Assembly (NCBI GenBank): GCA_003550325.1
Contig: QKWP01000504.1
Coordinates: 16,068 to 80,067 of the forward strand
Direction of reading: 5' to 3'
From: Gigaspora rosea
Lineage: Eukaryota; Glomeromycota; Glomeromycetes; Diversisporales; Gigasporaceae
Length of the DNA stretch: 64,000 nt
Part shown: positions 39,121 to 51,449 of the stretch, piece by piece
How positions within the stretch are numbered: the stretch's first letter is position 1
How the letters are laid out: every line of letters starts with the position of its first letter
Made by a program: the position numbers and the translations under genes
Notes under the pieces: generated by a model
Databases searched by the model: none
What the model was told of the DNA's origin: nothing
Seen by the model: only the letters and a program-made list of their open reading frames with translations

Positions 39121-39735
39121 TTTGATTATTTTTTTTTCTATTTTTATTTTTTTTCTATTTTATTTTTTTTTCTATTTTTATTTTTTTTTATTTTTATTTT
39201 TTTTATTTTTATTTTTTTTATGAAAATAACTAAAAATCACCGCCGGTGATATCACCTGTGATCTACAATGCATAAAAAATAAACCTTTTTTATTAAATTA
39301 AATAAAAATTAAACCATTTTAATGTTAGGGTAAGGGTAAAGGTTAAAAGTTAGAATAGAGCTTTGTTTATAGCAAGGAATTTTTTTTTAAAAGTGATTTT
39401 TTTAAAAAATTTCTTTTACAAAATTAATTTGCACGTTACACCTGATCCTGAATTTTGATTGGCAAATTAGCTACAGGTGATCATCACCAGCGGTTATAGT
39501 TAGCAAAATTCTTTTTTTATTTTATTTTTATTTCATTTTTTTTTCTATTTTTATTTTTTTTATTTTTAATTTTTTTTATTTTTTTTTTATTATTATTATT
39601 TTTTTTATTTTTATTTTTTTTTAATTTTTTTATTATTATTATTATTTTTTTATTTTTTATTTTTATTTACTTTTTATTTTTATTATTTTTATTTTTATTT
39701 TTATTTTTTTTTATTTTTTTTTACAAATTCTTAGT
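39120..39735 (+). repeat. T-rich microsatellite interrupted by a MITE
   Basis: Runs of TTTTTATTTTT and TATTATTATT occupy 39120-39220 and 39510-39722. Between them lies the MITE-like sequence at 39225-39500, so the microsatellite either flanked the insertion site or grew from its ends. Confidence 0.75.
39225..39500 (+). mobile_element. MITE with AGGTGATNATCACC tips, copy 1
   Basis: The ends carry ATATCACCTGTGATCTACAA (left) and CTACAGGTGATCATCACCAG (right). The interior includes TTAGGGTAAGGGTAAAGGTT and GCAAGGAATTTTTTTTTAAA. The same sequence is present in reverse orientation at 59280-59640, confirming a dispersed family. No duplication or transposase is identified. Confidence 0.75.
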
Positions 39736-40168
39736 AATGCCTTTTATAACGGATCACATTTTTGCAGATTATAATTCCCTTGAATATTGTTCTTAAAGGC
39801 AATGCAGAAACAATTATTCTTACATTGGTAGGAATTATGTTTACAAAAAATCATTAACATGAGTTTTTTATATTTAGTTAAGATATCAAATAAAGTGTGT
39901 ACACTTTATATGACTGTTATCATCAAGTAAAAAACCATTATTTTTCTTAAAAGCAAACTTAAATAACTATATTAGTCTGCTTATTCTGTTTTTTGAACTA
40001 CTTTTAGTGTTCACTTGCACTTTAAATGGATTAAGTAATTAAATAATAATTTCTGAGTTAATATCAAACAGATGAGTTGAAGTTTTTATGAAGTGATAAT
40101 GCAGTGTTATTTACGGTTTTTTGAACATGTAAAATAACTTTTTAAAGAATTAGAGCAATTGTTGTAAA

Positions 40169-40359
40169 GTACAACTTACTTTCATTATAGTGATGCCCTT
40201 GGGCTGAGAAAAAAAATCTTCACTATATCTTATATTGAGAGAATACTATATGTACTTCACTATATCGAGTTGAAGTTTAATAATTCCTGAATTCAAAATT
40301 CTTCATTATATCAAATCTTTACTATAACAAGAGTTCACTATAATGAAAGTAAGTTGTGG
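40169..40359. mobile_element. Mariner-like MITE of about 190 bp
   Basis: Terminal inverted repeats of at least 20 bases read ACAACTTACTTTCATTATAG on the left and the exact inverse on the right. The interior is AT-rich with further inverted words. The left tip follows TA, but the right side is TG, so the TA duplication is not perfect. Its right tip overlaps the end of the duplicated segment at 40352. Confidence 0.75.
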
Positions 40360-41332
40360 CAATGTTTTATACTAGTGATCCACCTGAATATAGTGAGAAT
40401 TGCACAACTTTCAAAGGGTGGATAATTTAAAGCTAATTATCCCCATAAAAAAATTTCATTCAAATATTATTTGAAAACATATTGTAACAGAGGTATTATA
40501 TGATACCATAAGAAATACTTAAACAAAAAAAAATATGCCGTTATATGGCTTTAAACATTATGAAAACATACATTCAGTATATAGTGACAAATGAATTTTT
40601 AGATATTTAAACTATTTGATATGTTTTTTCCAGTTCTTTATTGATCACATTTATCTACTTACAGCAGTTAATTAATAATCTGTAAATAATAAAAGCATAC
40701 TAAATTTGCAAATTAAAATATCAATTTTATTTATAATATCTAGAAGGAACAAAAAGCATTTTTACAATTTTAGCATCCTGCAATTTATTCCTAACTTTAA
40801 CTTTAAGCAAAGTTCCACTCTTGTGATATCCAGACTTTACATATCCAATTGCAATGTTTTTATTTAATGTAGGTGTTGGGCCACTGCTTGTTACTTTGCC
40901 TAATTTTTACAACACAATAAAAATATATATATATATATCAAATCGAGAAAATTTATAAATAATTACAAATAATTACAATAATTACAATAATTAAAGAAAG
41001 ACAAAACTTACTGATTAATTCATCATCAACAAATAATTAATAGTTATCAGACAGGCACTGCCTGGTAACTGGTTTATTTGGTCAAAGATTTAAGATCAGA
41101 CTAAAAAATTGAATTCTGAAGGAATTCAACTTTATAGGCTAAATTTAAATCTTTTGACCAAATAATTAAGTTATAAAGCATCTGCATGACTAATAATGGA
41201 TTTATCCAGTAACTTCCAACGATAGTCTGCCTAATAACAATTTTATTATTCGGCAACTATATAGTTTCTGCCAAATAAAAAATTTATTTGGTAGATGAAT
41301 CATAGTAAGCTGCCAGATAATAATAGCTTAAT
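40352..41332 (-). pseudogene. Inverted duplicate of the T-protein 3' end
   Basis: This segment is the reverse complement of 27096-28140, with a modest number of differences. It contains the last T-protein exon (about 40905-40733, ending RYYK then a stop), the intron foldback (41087-41170) and the C-terminal end of the DKGQCSCH pseudogene. About 70 bases covering the acceptor and start of exon 8 are missing, and upstream exons are absent, so no function is expected. At one position it keeps the family Gly (AIGYV) where the longer gene has Glu (AMEYI). Confidence 0.9.
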
Positions 41333-42940
41333 AAAAATTCTACAAAAATCTAATTGTTTATTAAAAAAATTTTATTAGTAGAAACTTTAACCTGGCTACA
41401 ATACCCCATTTATCTTGTTAATTTTTTAGCTTTTATTTTATTTTGCAATATTATGTAATCTAATGATCAGATTCAAAGATTTTGGTTTCATTTGATTTGT
41501 CTTAATAGATAGGATTTACCTGTACTAGATCTAGTACTTTGTACTAGATTTAGTATATAATTAAACTTAATTTTCTATTAATTTTTAAAATTAGCTATTT
41601 AATTAAATATTTTTTTATAATATTTTAACTTCTGGGTTATTTGTTTTAGAAAACTTATAGCTTTACATAGCTTTTTAAATTTTATATATATTTTTTTAAA
41701 TTTGCAATTGCTAGTTTAACCTAATTTTTAGTGCATTTACTAGTAGTTTTATAAAATATTTTTGATTATAAAAATTTTTTTAAATAAATTTATTTAAACT
41801 ATTAAAAAAGTTATAAATATAAATTTGTTAATTTTAATTACAAAATTTTATTAAGATTGAATTAATATATAAAAAGTAATCTAACTTTAAAATTTTAAAA
41901 TTTTTACTAATAATACCTATATCCAAATTTATATATAAAAACTAGATATAATTTTTTAAAATTTAAAGTAATATAACTTGAAATATACTATTTTGGTATT
42001 AAAGAAATTTTTGTAATTAGAATTAGATATTAAATATTTATAATTTTAATTAAAAATTTAAAAAATTTAATTAGTAATAATTTTTTAAACTCTAGTTAAA
42101 CTCATTTGGCTTACTATATAAAGTAATAATTTGCCAAATTTTTAAAAAAAGATTATAATATAGGTAATAATTTTTACAATATAACTAATAATAATTTTTT
42201 TATAACAAGCCTTTATAATTTTTTATTTATTAAAACTTTTAATTTGCAAAATATATTAATAAAATATAATCATAATTAATTTTACAAATGTATAAAATCT
42301 ATTACATTGAAAATTACAAAAATACAATATATAAAAAAATTTTTTTATTAAAACTTTATTATTAATTTGAAAAAAAAATACTGCTAAACAATTTTTGAAT
42401 ACTTATTAGGTTTTTGTATATAAAAAAAATTAAGCTACTAATTTTTTTAAATTTTTAATGTATTTTTTAAAATGTATTAAATCTAGTACAAAGAGTAAAT
42501 CTAATCCATTAATGTAATAAATCAAATGATATCAAAATATTCAATTCTAATCATTAGATTATATAATAACAGCTGTAAAAGTTATCTGCACTATAATATC
42601 TGTATTATCTTATTTTTTAAAATTGGATATTGGATTATTAATTCTGAAACTTTCAATATATAATAATAAATTATTTTATTTAGAGATTTGTGCAAATCTA
42701 CAAAATATATATTTTAAAAATTTTAAAATTTTAAATTTTATCGGATCTGCATAGGTCTCATTTCATCAAAAAATAAATATATTTATTCTAATTTTCTTTA
42801 ATGATTCAGTATTCCAAAGAATTGCTAATCCAATTCTAATTAAAGAAATGAACTGGAATTAAAACATCAATTAAAATTTGTCTTACTTTAATTAGACTAT
42901 AAGTAAAATTATATTTGCACGATTAAATTCTTATTGTGAA
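41333..42940. other. Very AT-rich gene-free region
   Basis: Only A/T-rich low complexity is seen. A small palindrome GTACTAGAT..ATCTAGTAC is at about 41521-41560. Confidence 0.55.
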
Positions 42941-43160
42941 CTTGCAAGTTATGTATTCAATTTCTTTAAGCAATTTTTGAATAGATTGAAATATGTATGA
43001 AGGGTCAAATCATTACGAACATGGGCTCCAGACATCAGCATTGCTAATATAAGCTTTGCTTTATCACTCTTTTTCTTATTGAATAATGAATTTACTAGTT
43101 TACTTGATTCAAGTAATCTGATTTCCATCTTAAATCTAGGAAAGAATTTTGATTAGACTT
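42940..43160 (-). pseudogene. Short unidentified coding-like stretch
   Basis: On the minus strand about 66 codons are open without interruption, with protein-like composition (for example ILAMLMSGAHVRNDLTLHTY) in otherwise very AT-rich DNA. There is no start context or recognised domain. It may be an exon or a transposase remnant. Confidence 0.4.
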
Positions 43161-45699
43161 TACTCTTTACTTAATAGCATAGTAGAAATAGATCACATTA
43201 AATTATATAATTCCAAAACTTATTTCTATATATAATACACAGAGTTCTATCTAGTTTTGATATTAGTTAAAATATTAAGTAGATTATGATAACTATTTAC
43301 TAGTAATTTTTCTGAATTTTTTGAGCTTCTTAAAGTCTTTGAGCCTGTTTAGGCAAACAAAAAAGTCTGCAAACACTTTACTTGATGATGTACTTGATTG
43401 CATTGTTTTAATCCTTGTAAGACTAAAAGCTGTAATATGTAAACAATACAAGGCTATTTGTTTAACTAGTAAGTTTAATTAGTAATAAAAACTGTATACT
43501 TAATATTTAATACTTTTACTATATTTGTATCATTGCCTGTTATATTAGTTGATACTATATTTAATAAATTCTAATTTTTTATAATCTGAAATAGTTTAGC
43601 ACTAATAGCCTCATCTGAATATTGTTATATTAGCATATTTTAGCATATTTTTAAATTTATTATATATATTTTATTAGAAAAAGCTTTGTGTAATATAAGA
43701 GTAGTATGAACTATAATAATTTATTTTACTAGTAGTATAGTATTATTTTTGAAAAACTTTGTATAACTACTAAGTGTAGTACAAATTTAAGTAGACCAAT
43801 TAATTCCTTAGTATTAGCTTTATTAGTAGACTTTTTCATTTTGAACCAATAGTTAGTAAATAACAAAAGTTCCTTTATTAGTTTTTTTATAGGTTCCTTT
43901 TTTAGTTTCTTTGTTGGTTCCTTTTGTAGTTCCTTTATGGGTTTCTTTTGTAGTTCTTTTATAGATTCCTTTATAGTTCCTTTAATAGTTCTTTTTGTAG
44001 TTCCTTTACTATTATTAGTTTTTTGTAATAGTTTTTTTTTTTATATACTAAAAAATATATAAAATACTGCTTTTTTTACCAAGGCAGAATAACAAGCCCT
44101 ATACAAAATTTTCTTATCTTTTTTACTAAAATAAATAAATCTTTATTCTCTACAAATTTTATACAATAAAGGCTTGTTTATAAAGTTTTCTTAGTAATAA
44201 TCTTCTATTTTTCTTAAGTATTTCTATATCCATTTTTATTTTTTTGCCAATCTTCTTTATATTAAGTCAAGGAATATAGTTATTCTTTGGCCAAGGGTTA
44301 CTATATTACTTTTTTGGTGATGATAACAGGACCTCAACTTCTTGTATATATTATGTTTTTATTCTCTTTTGTAAATTTTATTTATTTCTTTTTTTTTNAA
44401 TTTTATTAAATCTTATTTTTTAATTATAAACTATTTTTCTTTAAAATAAAATATTATTTCTTTAATTCCAAAGCCTATTATTTATGAAAAAAAAAAAAAC
44501 AAAAAAACTTTTAAAATAAAATATTCTTTATTAAATTCTTACAACTTTATATTCAATTCTTAAACAAAAACAATTATAAAAATCTATTTAATTTTGAAAA
44601 TCTCTTTTCAACAATGCTATAATTTTTTTAAAAAAATTTTTTTTTGAATTAAATTTGAATAAAGACTCTGATTTTTGGATTTAATAATTTGAATTAATAA
44701 ACATTTTATTTTTTTATTTTTTTATATATATTCTTTTATATTTATAGAACATTAGCTCTATTTATAGTCTCACTATTCATATTTGAATATAAAAGAATAT
44801 TTTTTTTTACCTTTTTAATTTTATTTTATTTTATTTTTCACTTTTACTAAAATGCATCTATAGTGGATTACACCTATAGTGAATTGTACCTATTATAAAA
44901 AATTGATTCCAGATTTTAACAATTAATTTCAGTTTTACTATTAGCATAAAAAATTATAAAAACATGATAATTTTTTATATAAATTTTTTATACATATATG
45001 CATATGTACATACAACTTTTAATACTGTCATAAAATATAACTGTATTTTAAAAATCTTTATATTAATAACAATTTGTACAATTTATAAGAATTTATTATT
45101 GACCACCAACATATAATTATAAGCATTTATAAATTTATTATCCACAAAAAAATAGAGATTGATACTACAAGGTAGTTAAGTCAATAATATTTTAAAACAT
45201 ATAAATAAGTATAGTGTAAAGAATAAATAATGCTTAAATGCAAGAACTTATGCTTTTTAGTAAAGATAAAGCTGGTATTCTAAGTAGTATTATACTTTAG
45301 AGTAAAAATCTAAGATTTGTTTTTACTTTTTTCAAAAATAATTTCTGTAGTACTATTGCATATTTGGCAAAAGCCTGAAAAAAGCTTTAACTTTTTTTTT
45401 TACCAAACTTGGAAAGAATGTTTTTTAAAGCTTTTTGTATATGAACTAGACTATTTATTCTCAATTCCACCTGTTATAGCCAAATTTGCATTTGTGTAGA
45501 CAGGACCCTGAAATATCTATAATTAAACTAACATATGCAATAGTAATTTCTTTTGGTATTGTATTTGTTGATATTTTTTTTTTTTAAATGTTAAGGTGAG
45601 ACATTTGTTGATATTTGAATTATTACTTTTCCAATATTTTTATGTGATATAATAAATTGGTGTTGCTTAAGAATTTCTGGAACTGATGAAAAAAATTGA
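43161..45699. other. AT-rich region with minisatellite and one ambiguous base
   Basis: No gene is recognised. A minisatellite lies at 43868-44010. One undetermined base (n) is at 44398, at the end of a T run. Confidence 0.5.
43868..44010 (+). repeat. TAGTTCCTTT minisatellite
   Basis: About ten irregular units of the type TTTATAGTTCCTTT or TTTGTAGTTCCTTT, 12-17 bases each, occur in tandem. It could encode nothing sensible on either strand because stops recur. Confidence 0.75.
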
Positions 45700-45714
45700 T
45701 CTAAGAACTTTGAC

Positions 45715-46115
45715 TATTTATAAAAATTTATTCTTTTTTTCCTTCAGCATCATAGACAGTTGCTGCCTGATTGTATTTCTAACTGTAGATTTTTGAACTA
45801 TATTAATTAAATCTTCTAAATTATCTACTTCAGAGTTTCAAGGCTTGAGTTTAAAAAGACCAAAAAACCTATCTGATCCAAATTTTGTATGGTTTGCAAC
45901 TATAAAACAGTAAGTTATCTTATTATAAAAACCATTTATTATTTTTTATATTAAATATTTAATCATTGTATTATTCTTCTTTTGTCCAACACAATTATCA
46001 GCATGTATTACAACTCTTTTTCCTCTAAACTATACAAAATAAAATAGTTATATGACTGCATTAGCACCTTTTCCAAAACTTTCACTTTCAGGAATAAGAT
46101 AATTTATTTGTAAAT
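45715..46115 (-). pseudogene. Transposase-like relic with DNCVGQ motif
   Basis: Read on the minus strand in shifting frames, this segment gives SESFGKGANAVI, then VVIHADNCVGQKKNN (about 46020-45975). VANHTKFGSDRFFGLFKLK follows (about 45905-45850) and then a helical tail to about 45715. The order HADNC.GQ.KNN followed by GHTKF.PD..FG..K is familiar to me from a large eukaryotic transposon-associated domain (DUF7869-like); this is memory, not a search. At least three stops are present and the upstream part is lost. Confidence 0.65.
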
Positions 46116-46486
46116 TTTAAACAAATTAACAAAAATTTAAAAGAATTTAATTTATTGTTTGTAAAATAATAAAACTTTTAATCAATTTTTATAGAACACA
46201 ACTTATATACAATTACTTGATTGTATAATTGCAATGTGATTTTTTTAATTAAAGTCCAATATAAACAAATTATTGTACTACTATATTGTTGTTACCATTT
46301 ATAATTGAGTATAAAAATTCTTATTAAATAAAGCCAATATTATAATTGGCTCTATTTAATAAAAATTTAAACTCAACTATACAAATACATATAATTAATA
46401 TTTTGATATAATATTATGTAACAATGGTCAGACAATAAATTATAAATATTGAAGGGCATCAATACAAACAAATTGTTTCTAAGTAA

Positions 46487-46630
46487 ATTTTAGATTAAAA
46501 TATCTTAACAACTATTAAACCAATTTTGATAATTTTTTTTATATCAATTCTATATAGTTACAGAATTAAAATAAATATTTTTTATCAAGATTGGTTTAAT
46601 AGTTGTTAATATATTTTAATCTAAAGTTTA
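46487..46630. mobile_element. Palindromic MITE of about 145 bp
   Basis: The arms of about 47 bases, TTTAGATTAAAATATCTTAA... and its inverse, share CAACTATTAAACCAATTTTG with very few mismatches around a loop of about 45 bases. No terminal duplication is clear. Confidence 0.75.
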
Positions 46631-47978
46631 AAAAAAAATTATTAAAAATGATTTGTCTGGTTTTATTAACATCTTCAATATTATTATAATTTCAAAATAA
46701 TACTATATTTTTAAAAATAACTTATAAATTTGTACAATTATAAATTACACAACAATTAAAACTTAAAAAAACTCTTCCCATAGATCCCTACTACAAAAAC
46801 TAGAACAAAAGAAAAAAATCTTCCTGTGACATTATCCTGAAATTTTACTAAGTAACTTGATACTCAGCTCCTAAGTAAAGTTGTTCGGCACCCAAATATT
46901 GACCTAAAAGAGATGCATTTTTTTTTACAAAAAGGTTTAAATTTACCCAAATAAAAATGATTAACTCAAAAATAGACAACAAGTCAGTTTTTTCGCCATC
47001 CGGCAACAACGGTTCTAAGGACCACTCAATATTAGATAACAAAAAACATTTTGTCACCTCAGTTTTAAGTAAAAACACAAAAAACTCCAAACCAAAACAT
47101 CCCCTTGCACCAAAACTGCACTAGAAACTATGTTTTCAAGCAGCTCCTCCTCATTCATAAACTTCATACTATTTTCTCGCAAACAAACTCAGCCAAAAGA
47201 AACACTCCCTAACGCAAGGCCCACCATGCTAGAAACAGAACCAGCTAAAGAGTTCATAGAAATTACTATCAATAACTGGTCCAAACTTACATTCTCTGTT
47301 CTCTTCTCTGTTTCTTCGCTACCAAAATACAAAGACAAATTCATCTTCTATACCAATATTACCAAACAAGTAAAGATCCCAAATTTGGTTAAATTTCCAT
47401 TTCATTGGCTATGCAAACAAGATAACACAGACAAATCAGTTCTATTCGACCTCATAGCACAAGGAGACGGTTCTGTCAACATCATTGCAAAACTACCCCA
47501 AACATCCCAAAGCAGTGATCTTGCCACACTATTACAACTATACGAAAATGCTATGAAACTATATGCAAAAGCAAAACGTACCAATGACCTCCCAGCAATC
47601 CCATATAGTGCAACTATTGACCCAGAAACTGATATGAATCAGTGGAAAGCTACAAAGAAAACAAGCAAATTCAACTAAAAGGTGTTACACCTGATGACAC
47701 AATCCTGCAAGCACCCCTTGCACAGGCATCACATTTTCTGGACTTTCTAGCTCTAGAAGATACACAGCTATCACCAACTGTAACTACCAATCAAACTGGG
47801 GTACAACGACCATTAACACCCACTAAACAAATTACTTCACTCATTATTTCCAGTAGTAGTACCACTGTCGCTCAGCCACATCCAGCCATTACGGCAAAAA
47901 ATGTTTGCAAGTCGTATCACCACAAACTGCTCTTCCTAATAAAGCATCTAAAACCACGCTTGAGAAAGCTCCTAGTAG

Positions 47979-49507
47979 TAATAATGCTGCCCAAAACTCT
48001 TTTGGCCCAAAAACCGAAACCGAAACTAATTTTAAATATCCGAAACTAATTTTTGAAATACTGAAACTATATTAAAAACCCAAAACTATGTTAAAACCCT
48101 GAAACTAAAATAGTATTGTCTGAAACTATTTTGGCTCAACGCAGGGTAGAGTTAGTACTTGAATCCAGATTTATATTTATATCCAGATTAATCCGAACTT
48201 TAACTAAATCTGAATTCAGTTTTTTTTTTCTTTTTTTTTTTTAATTAATTTAAGAACCCGAATCAACCGATAAATTATAAACTGATTTCATATTTATTTT
48301 AATATTCATTTAATATACATTTAATTCATATTTAGTTTAATTTATATCATATTTATTTAATTTATTTTATATTTATTTATATAATGTACAGAGCCGCTTC
48401 TAATATATCGTCTTATTAACTTACCTTTCACTAATACTAACCCTAATCCCAACCTTACTAATTCTTATACTAATTTTGTGCTACCCTTAACCCTAATTCC
48501 TCACTACCCTTAATCCTAATCCCTCTAACTCTTACACCTCCCGCTACCTAACCCTAATCACTAGCTAAAACACTAATCTCGCACTACTATCGAACCACAA
48601 CAACCTATATAGTACCAGATACTAATCCCGTGCCACTATTGAACACTAGCAACCTATAGCACTAGACGTCCACAAACATGAGCAAGAATTACACGACATC
48701 AACAAACTATGCCACTGGCGAAAACATGACAACCACAATCAAAGACACTAAAGAATGACTACAAGACTGCAGCAGCGATACGAACGAGACACCAAGAATA
48801 ATGAAACGACACCAAACAGAACATTCACAAAAAACTTTGCCAAAAAATGACGAACTTTGGAGGAAACAAACCTACAACAACGAAGACACAAGCAATTAGT
48901 AACCAGCAATAGCAACGTGAAAACAACAGCAGCGCTGACAAGATAAAACACCAACATATGACGACCCCAGGCAACAATACCAATATACAATGATCAGGTA
49001 AAACGAAGCAGCCAAGGCAAAACCACTGAAGGAAAAAAGGTACTAAAGTAATAGCTGCAAAAAAAAAATAGATCAGTACACAAGTATTGATAAAAAAAAA
49101 AAAAAGAGATGTAAAAAAGATACGTATGTAGATCTATGATCTCATGTAACTGGATATAATTTATAATCTGGATATAATTTATAATCCGAATACAATTTAT
49201 AATCTGGATATAACTTATAATCTGAATATAATTTATAATCCAGATATAATTTATAATCCAGATATAATTTATAATCCGAATATAATTTATAATCTGGATT
49301 ATATATTATATCCGGATCTTACTTATTTGCGCAGGTAATAAAAAATTTATTAGCAGGCTAGTTTCGGAGTTTCGGTATAGTTTTGAAGAATTGGTATAGT
49401 TTCGGGTCTTTAGGCAAGTTTCGGCCAAGAAGGTTATGTCTGAAACTGGTAATACTAGTTTCAGTTACGGTTAATCCGAAACTATATAGTTTCGGGCAGT
49501 ATCATTA
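47979..49507. mobile_element. Non-autonomous hAT-type element, 1.53 kb, inside LINE ORF1
   Basis: The tips are TAATAATGCTGCCC (left) and TAATGATACTGCCC (right, reverse complement), flanked by a perfect 8-bp duplication CCTAGTAG at 47971-47978 and 49508-49515. Subterminal CCGAAACT/AGTTTCGG words are clustered at 48018-48130 and 49360-49495. The interior holds an 18-base minisatellite (49150-49312) and no transposase; the frames inside are not protein-like. Confidence 0.9.
49150..49312 (+). repeat. 18-bp minisatellite GGATATAATTTATAATCT
   Basis: About eight or nine tandem units alternate CTGGATATAATTTATAAT and CCGAATATAATTTATAAT with few changes. It lies within the hAT element and its ATCCGGAT/ATCTGGAT words resemble those at 55195-55345. 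Confidence 0.85.
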
Positions 49508-49624
49508 CCTAGTAGCAGTAGACCACTCTATAGCCAGATTACTAAGATACACCTAAATATACCCTACACAGATACCATAGATCACATGGAATAGGCAACC
49601 ACTGTACAAAGCAAACTTGAAACA

Positions 49625-49722
49625 CCGGATGACGCACCCATCGATTCTGAAGTCTGGTCATTTGATACTATTGCCGGATGACGCACCCATCGACCCTGAA
49701 GTCTGGTCATTTGATACTATCG
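49625..49722 (+). repeat. 49-bp tandem duplication in LINE ORF1
   Basis: Two head-to-tail copies begin CCGGATGACGCACCCATCGA (49625 and 49674) and differ at only a few bases. Because 49 is not a multiple of three, the duplication itself shifts the reading frame. Confidence 0.85.
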
Positions 49723-51449
49723 CAGAAGCATTAACAACACCAGAAGGAATCTACAAGTTTACTAAATACAAACTGACAACAAGCCCTATACAATCTACAC
49801 TCCCTGAGGCCATCCATCTTAAATTCGTCACTGGGATACGATATTTTTCACTACCTTCACCAATAACCAAAGAACCTAACCAGAACACCAGAAGGAGTAC
49901 ATGAGCCTATATAACAATGCTCTTGAGACATACAAAGAGGAAAATGAAGTTACATTCACCAACTGAGAAACACGCACTATTATTTACTCAATGCTCAAAA
50001 AAATGCTAATTAGCCAATACCTCACTAGTACCAACTTTGCCAAACTCACAATAAAAACTACCTACGAGCTAGTGCGATATGCACGAGACTTCTTGCAAAT
50101 CAAAGACAAAGATGCTAAAGATCCCAAAATACTTAAAAAAGAAATTCCAAAAGCTATCAAAGAGAGATTACTCCCACTCTTTGAGCACCCAGACCAAATT
50201 TCTAAGGAAATAAAAGCAATCCTCCTCTTTGCACTCCCTATTAAACAATGATCGCATACCAAAGGAGTGGTCAACGGCTTAAGAAAAATCTTCAAATTCA
50301 GTGAACTCCCAGAAGCATACTAGTAGAATTTCATCCCTTTCCTTCATACTACAAAGAACTAACCCTAGTTTGCGCCAGTACTTCCTAATTAAGCATAGGG
50401 CAGCTTTACTACACATATCTGAATACAAGAGAAAACTCGCTGACTACTATAAAATAGATGACCGGATCCCTGATACTTACTTTGACTTGTCATCTAAAAA
50501 AAGCCTCTCTCTTCCACCTATCAGGAACTCAACCCCAGAGTTAGAAGCTTCTTCCCATTCAACTCACTATCTTAGACATCCCACTCTCAGAAGTGGTTGC
50601 TATACTCAGAGAATACTATACATTTAAGCTTTTGCCCAATGACTATTTTAGTACAAAGCTTCCACTCCCTTCTGATACAAACAAAATCAAAACAGTTACC
50701 CAGTTTTCATTCCTAATCAGGAAGCTAGAAAATTCCTAAAACAAATAACACCTTATTATAAATTTAGACTCCCTTTGCCCAAATACATCATGCAGGCCAA
50801 TCCTAGTAATAAGCTCATGCTTCCCAAAATAGACCAAATTATAGAAGAATTCAATATTCAATTCTGATCGAAATACCATAAGTCCTAGTAGAAGCCGTTA
50901 AAGAATTACGGAAATATTACTACTTCACTAAACTTTCAGAGGAGTGGATCCAAATCCCTACCAACCTCTCTGAAAAACTACTAGCAAACCCACCCCACCC
51001 CAAACACCCACCTCAGCTTCCTGAAAACTTACTCAACTTGCAAACTATCCTCTTTGATCAAAATATCGAACTGTCACTCCCAATCACATCACAACATAAT
51101 TTAGCTCCTACCATGAAAACCCTCTGGTTGCACTTTAAGATTAACTCCATTCCAGACTTTTTACTAGACTTACCCCCTTATTTACCCCTAAATGGAGCAT
51201 ATTCAAGACACTCACACGAATCAGGCCTGCCTCACCTAGTACCGTACAGTCATTTGCAAGTACCTCACAGATATCGGAAAAACTCAAGGACCCAAACAAT
51301 GATAACGATGACACAACTGAAACTATACCTCCCGGCCATTGGAAAACACAATACCAATGGACACAAACTAAACTAGCTAATGAGAAATACAAACAGGGCA
51401 CAACAAACAAACTTTTTTACTCCTTCAATCAAACCTATTAACCAATCTA

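Larger units (their letters stand above)
47130..51410 (+). pseudogene. Second LINE ORF1, fragmented
   Basis: The open pieces are 47130-47678, 47642-48049 (cut by the hAT insertion at 47979), 49690-49904, 49991-50251 and 50301-50627, then mixed frames to 51376. The first piece begins with Ser-rich MFSSSSSSF and is open for 182 codons. No RRM or zinc finger is evident. Assignment as ORF1 follows from its position before an endonuclease. A 49-base tandem duplication at 49625-49722 shifts the frame. Confidence 0.55.
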
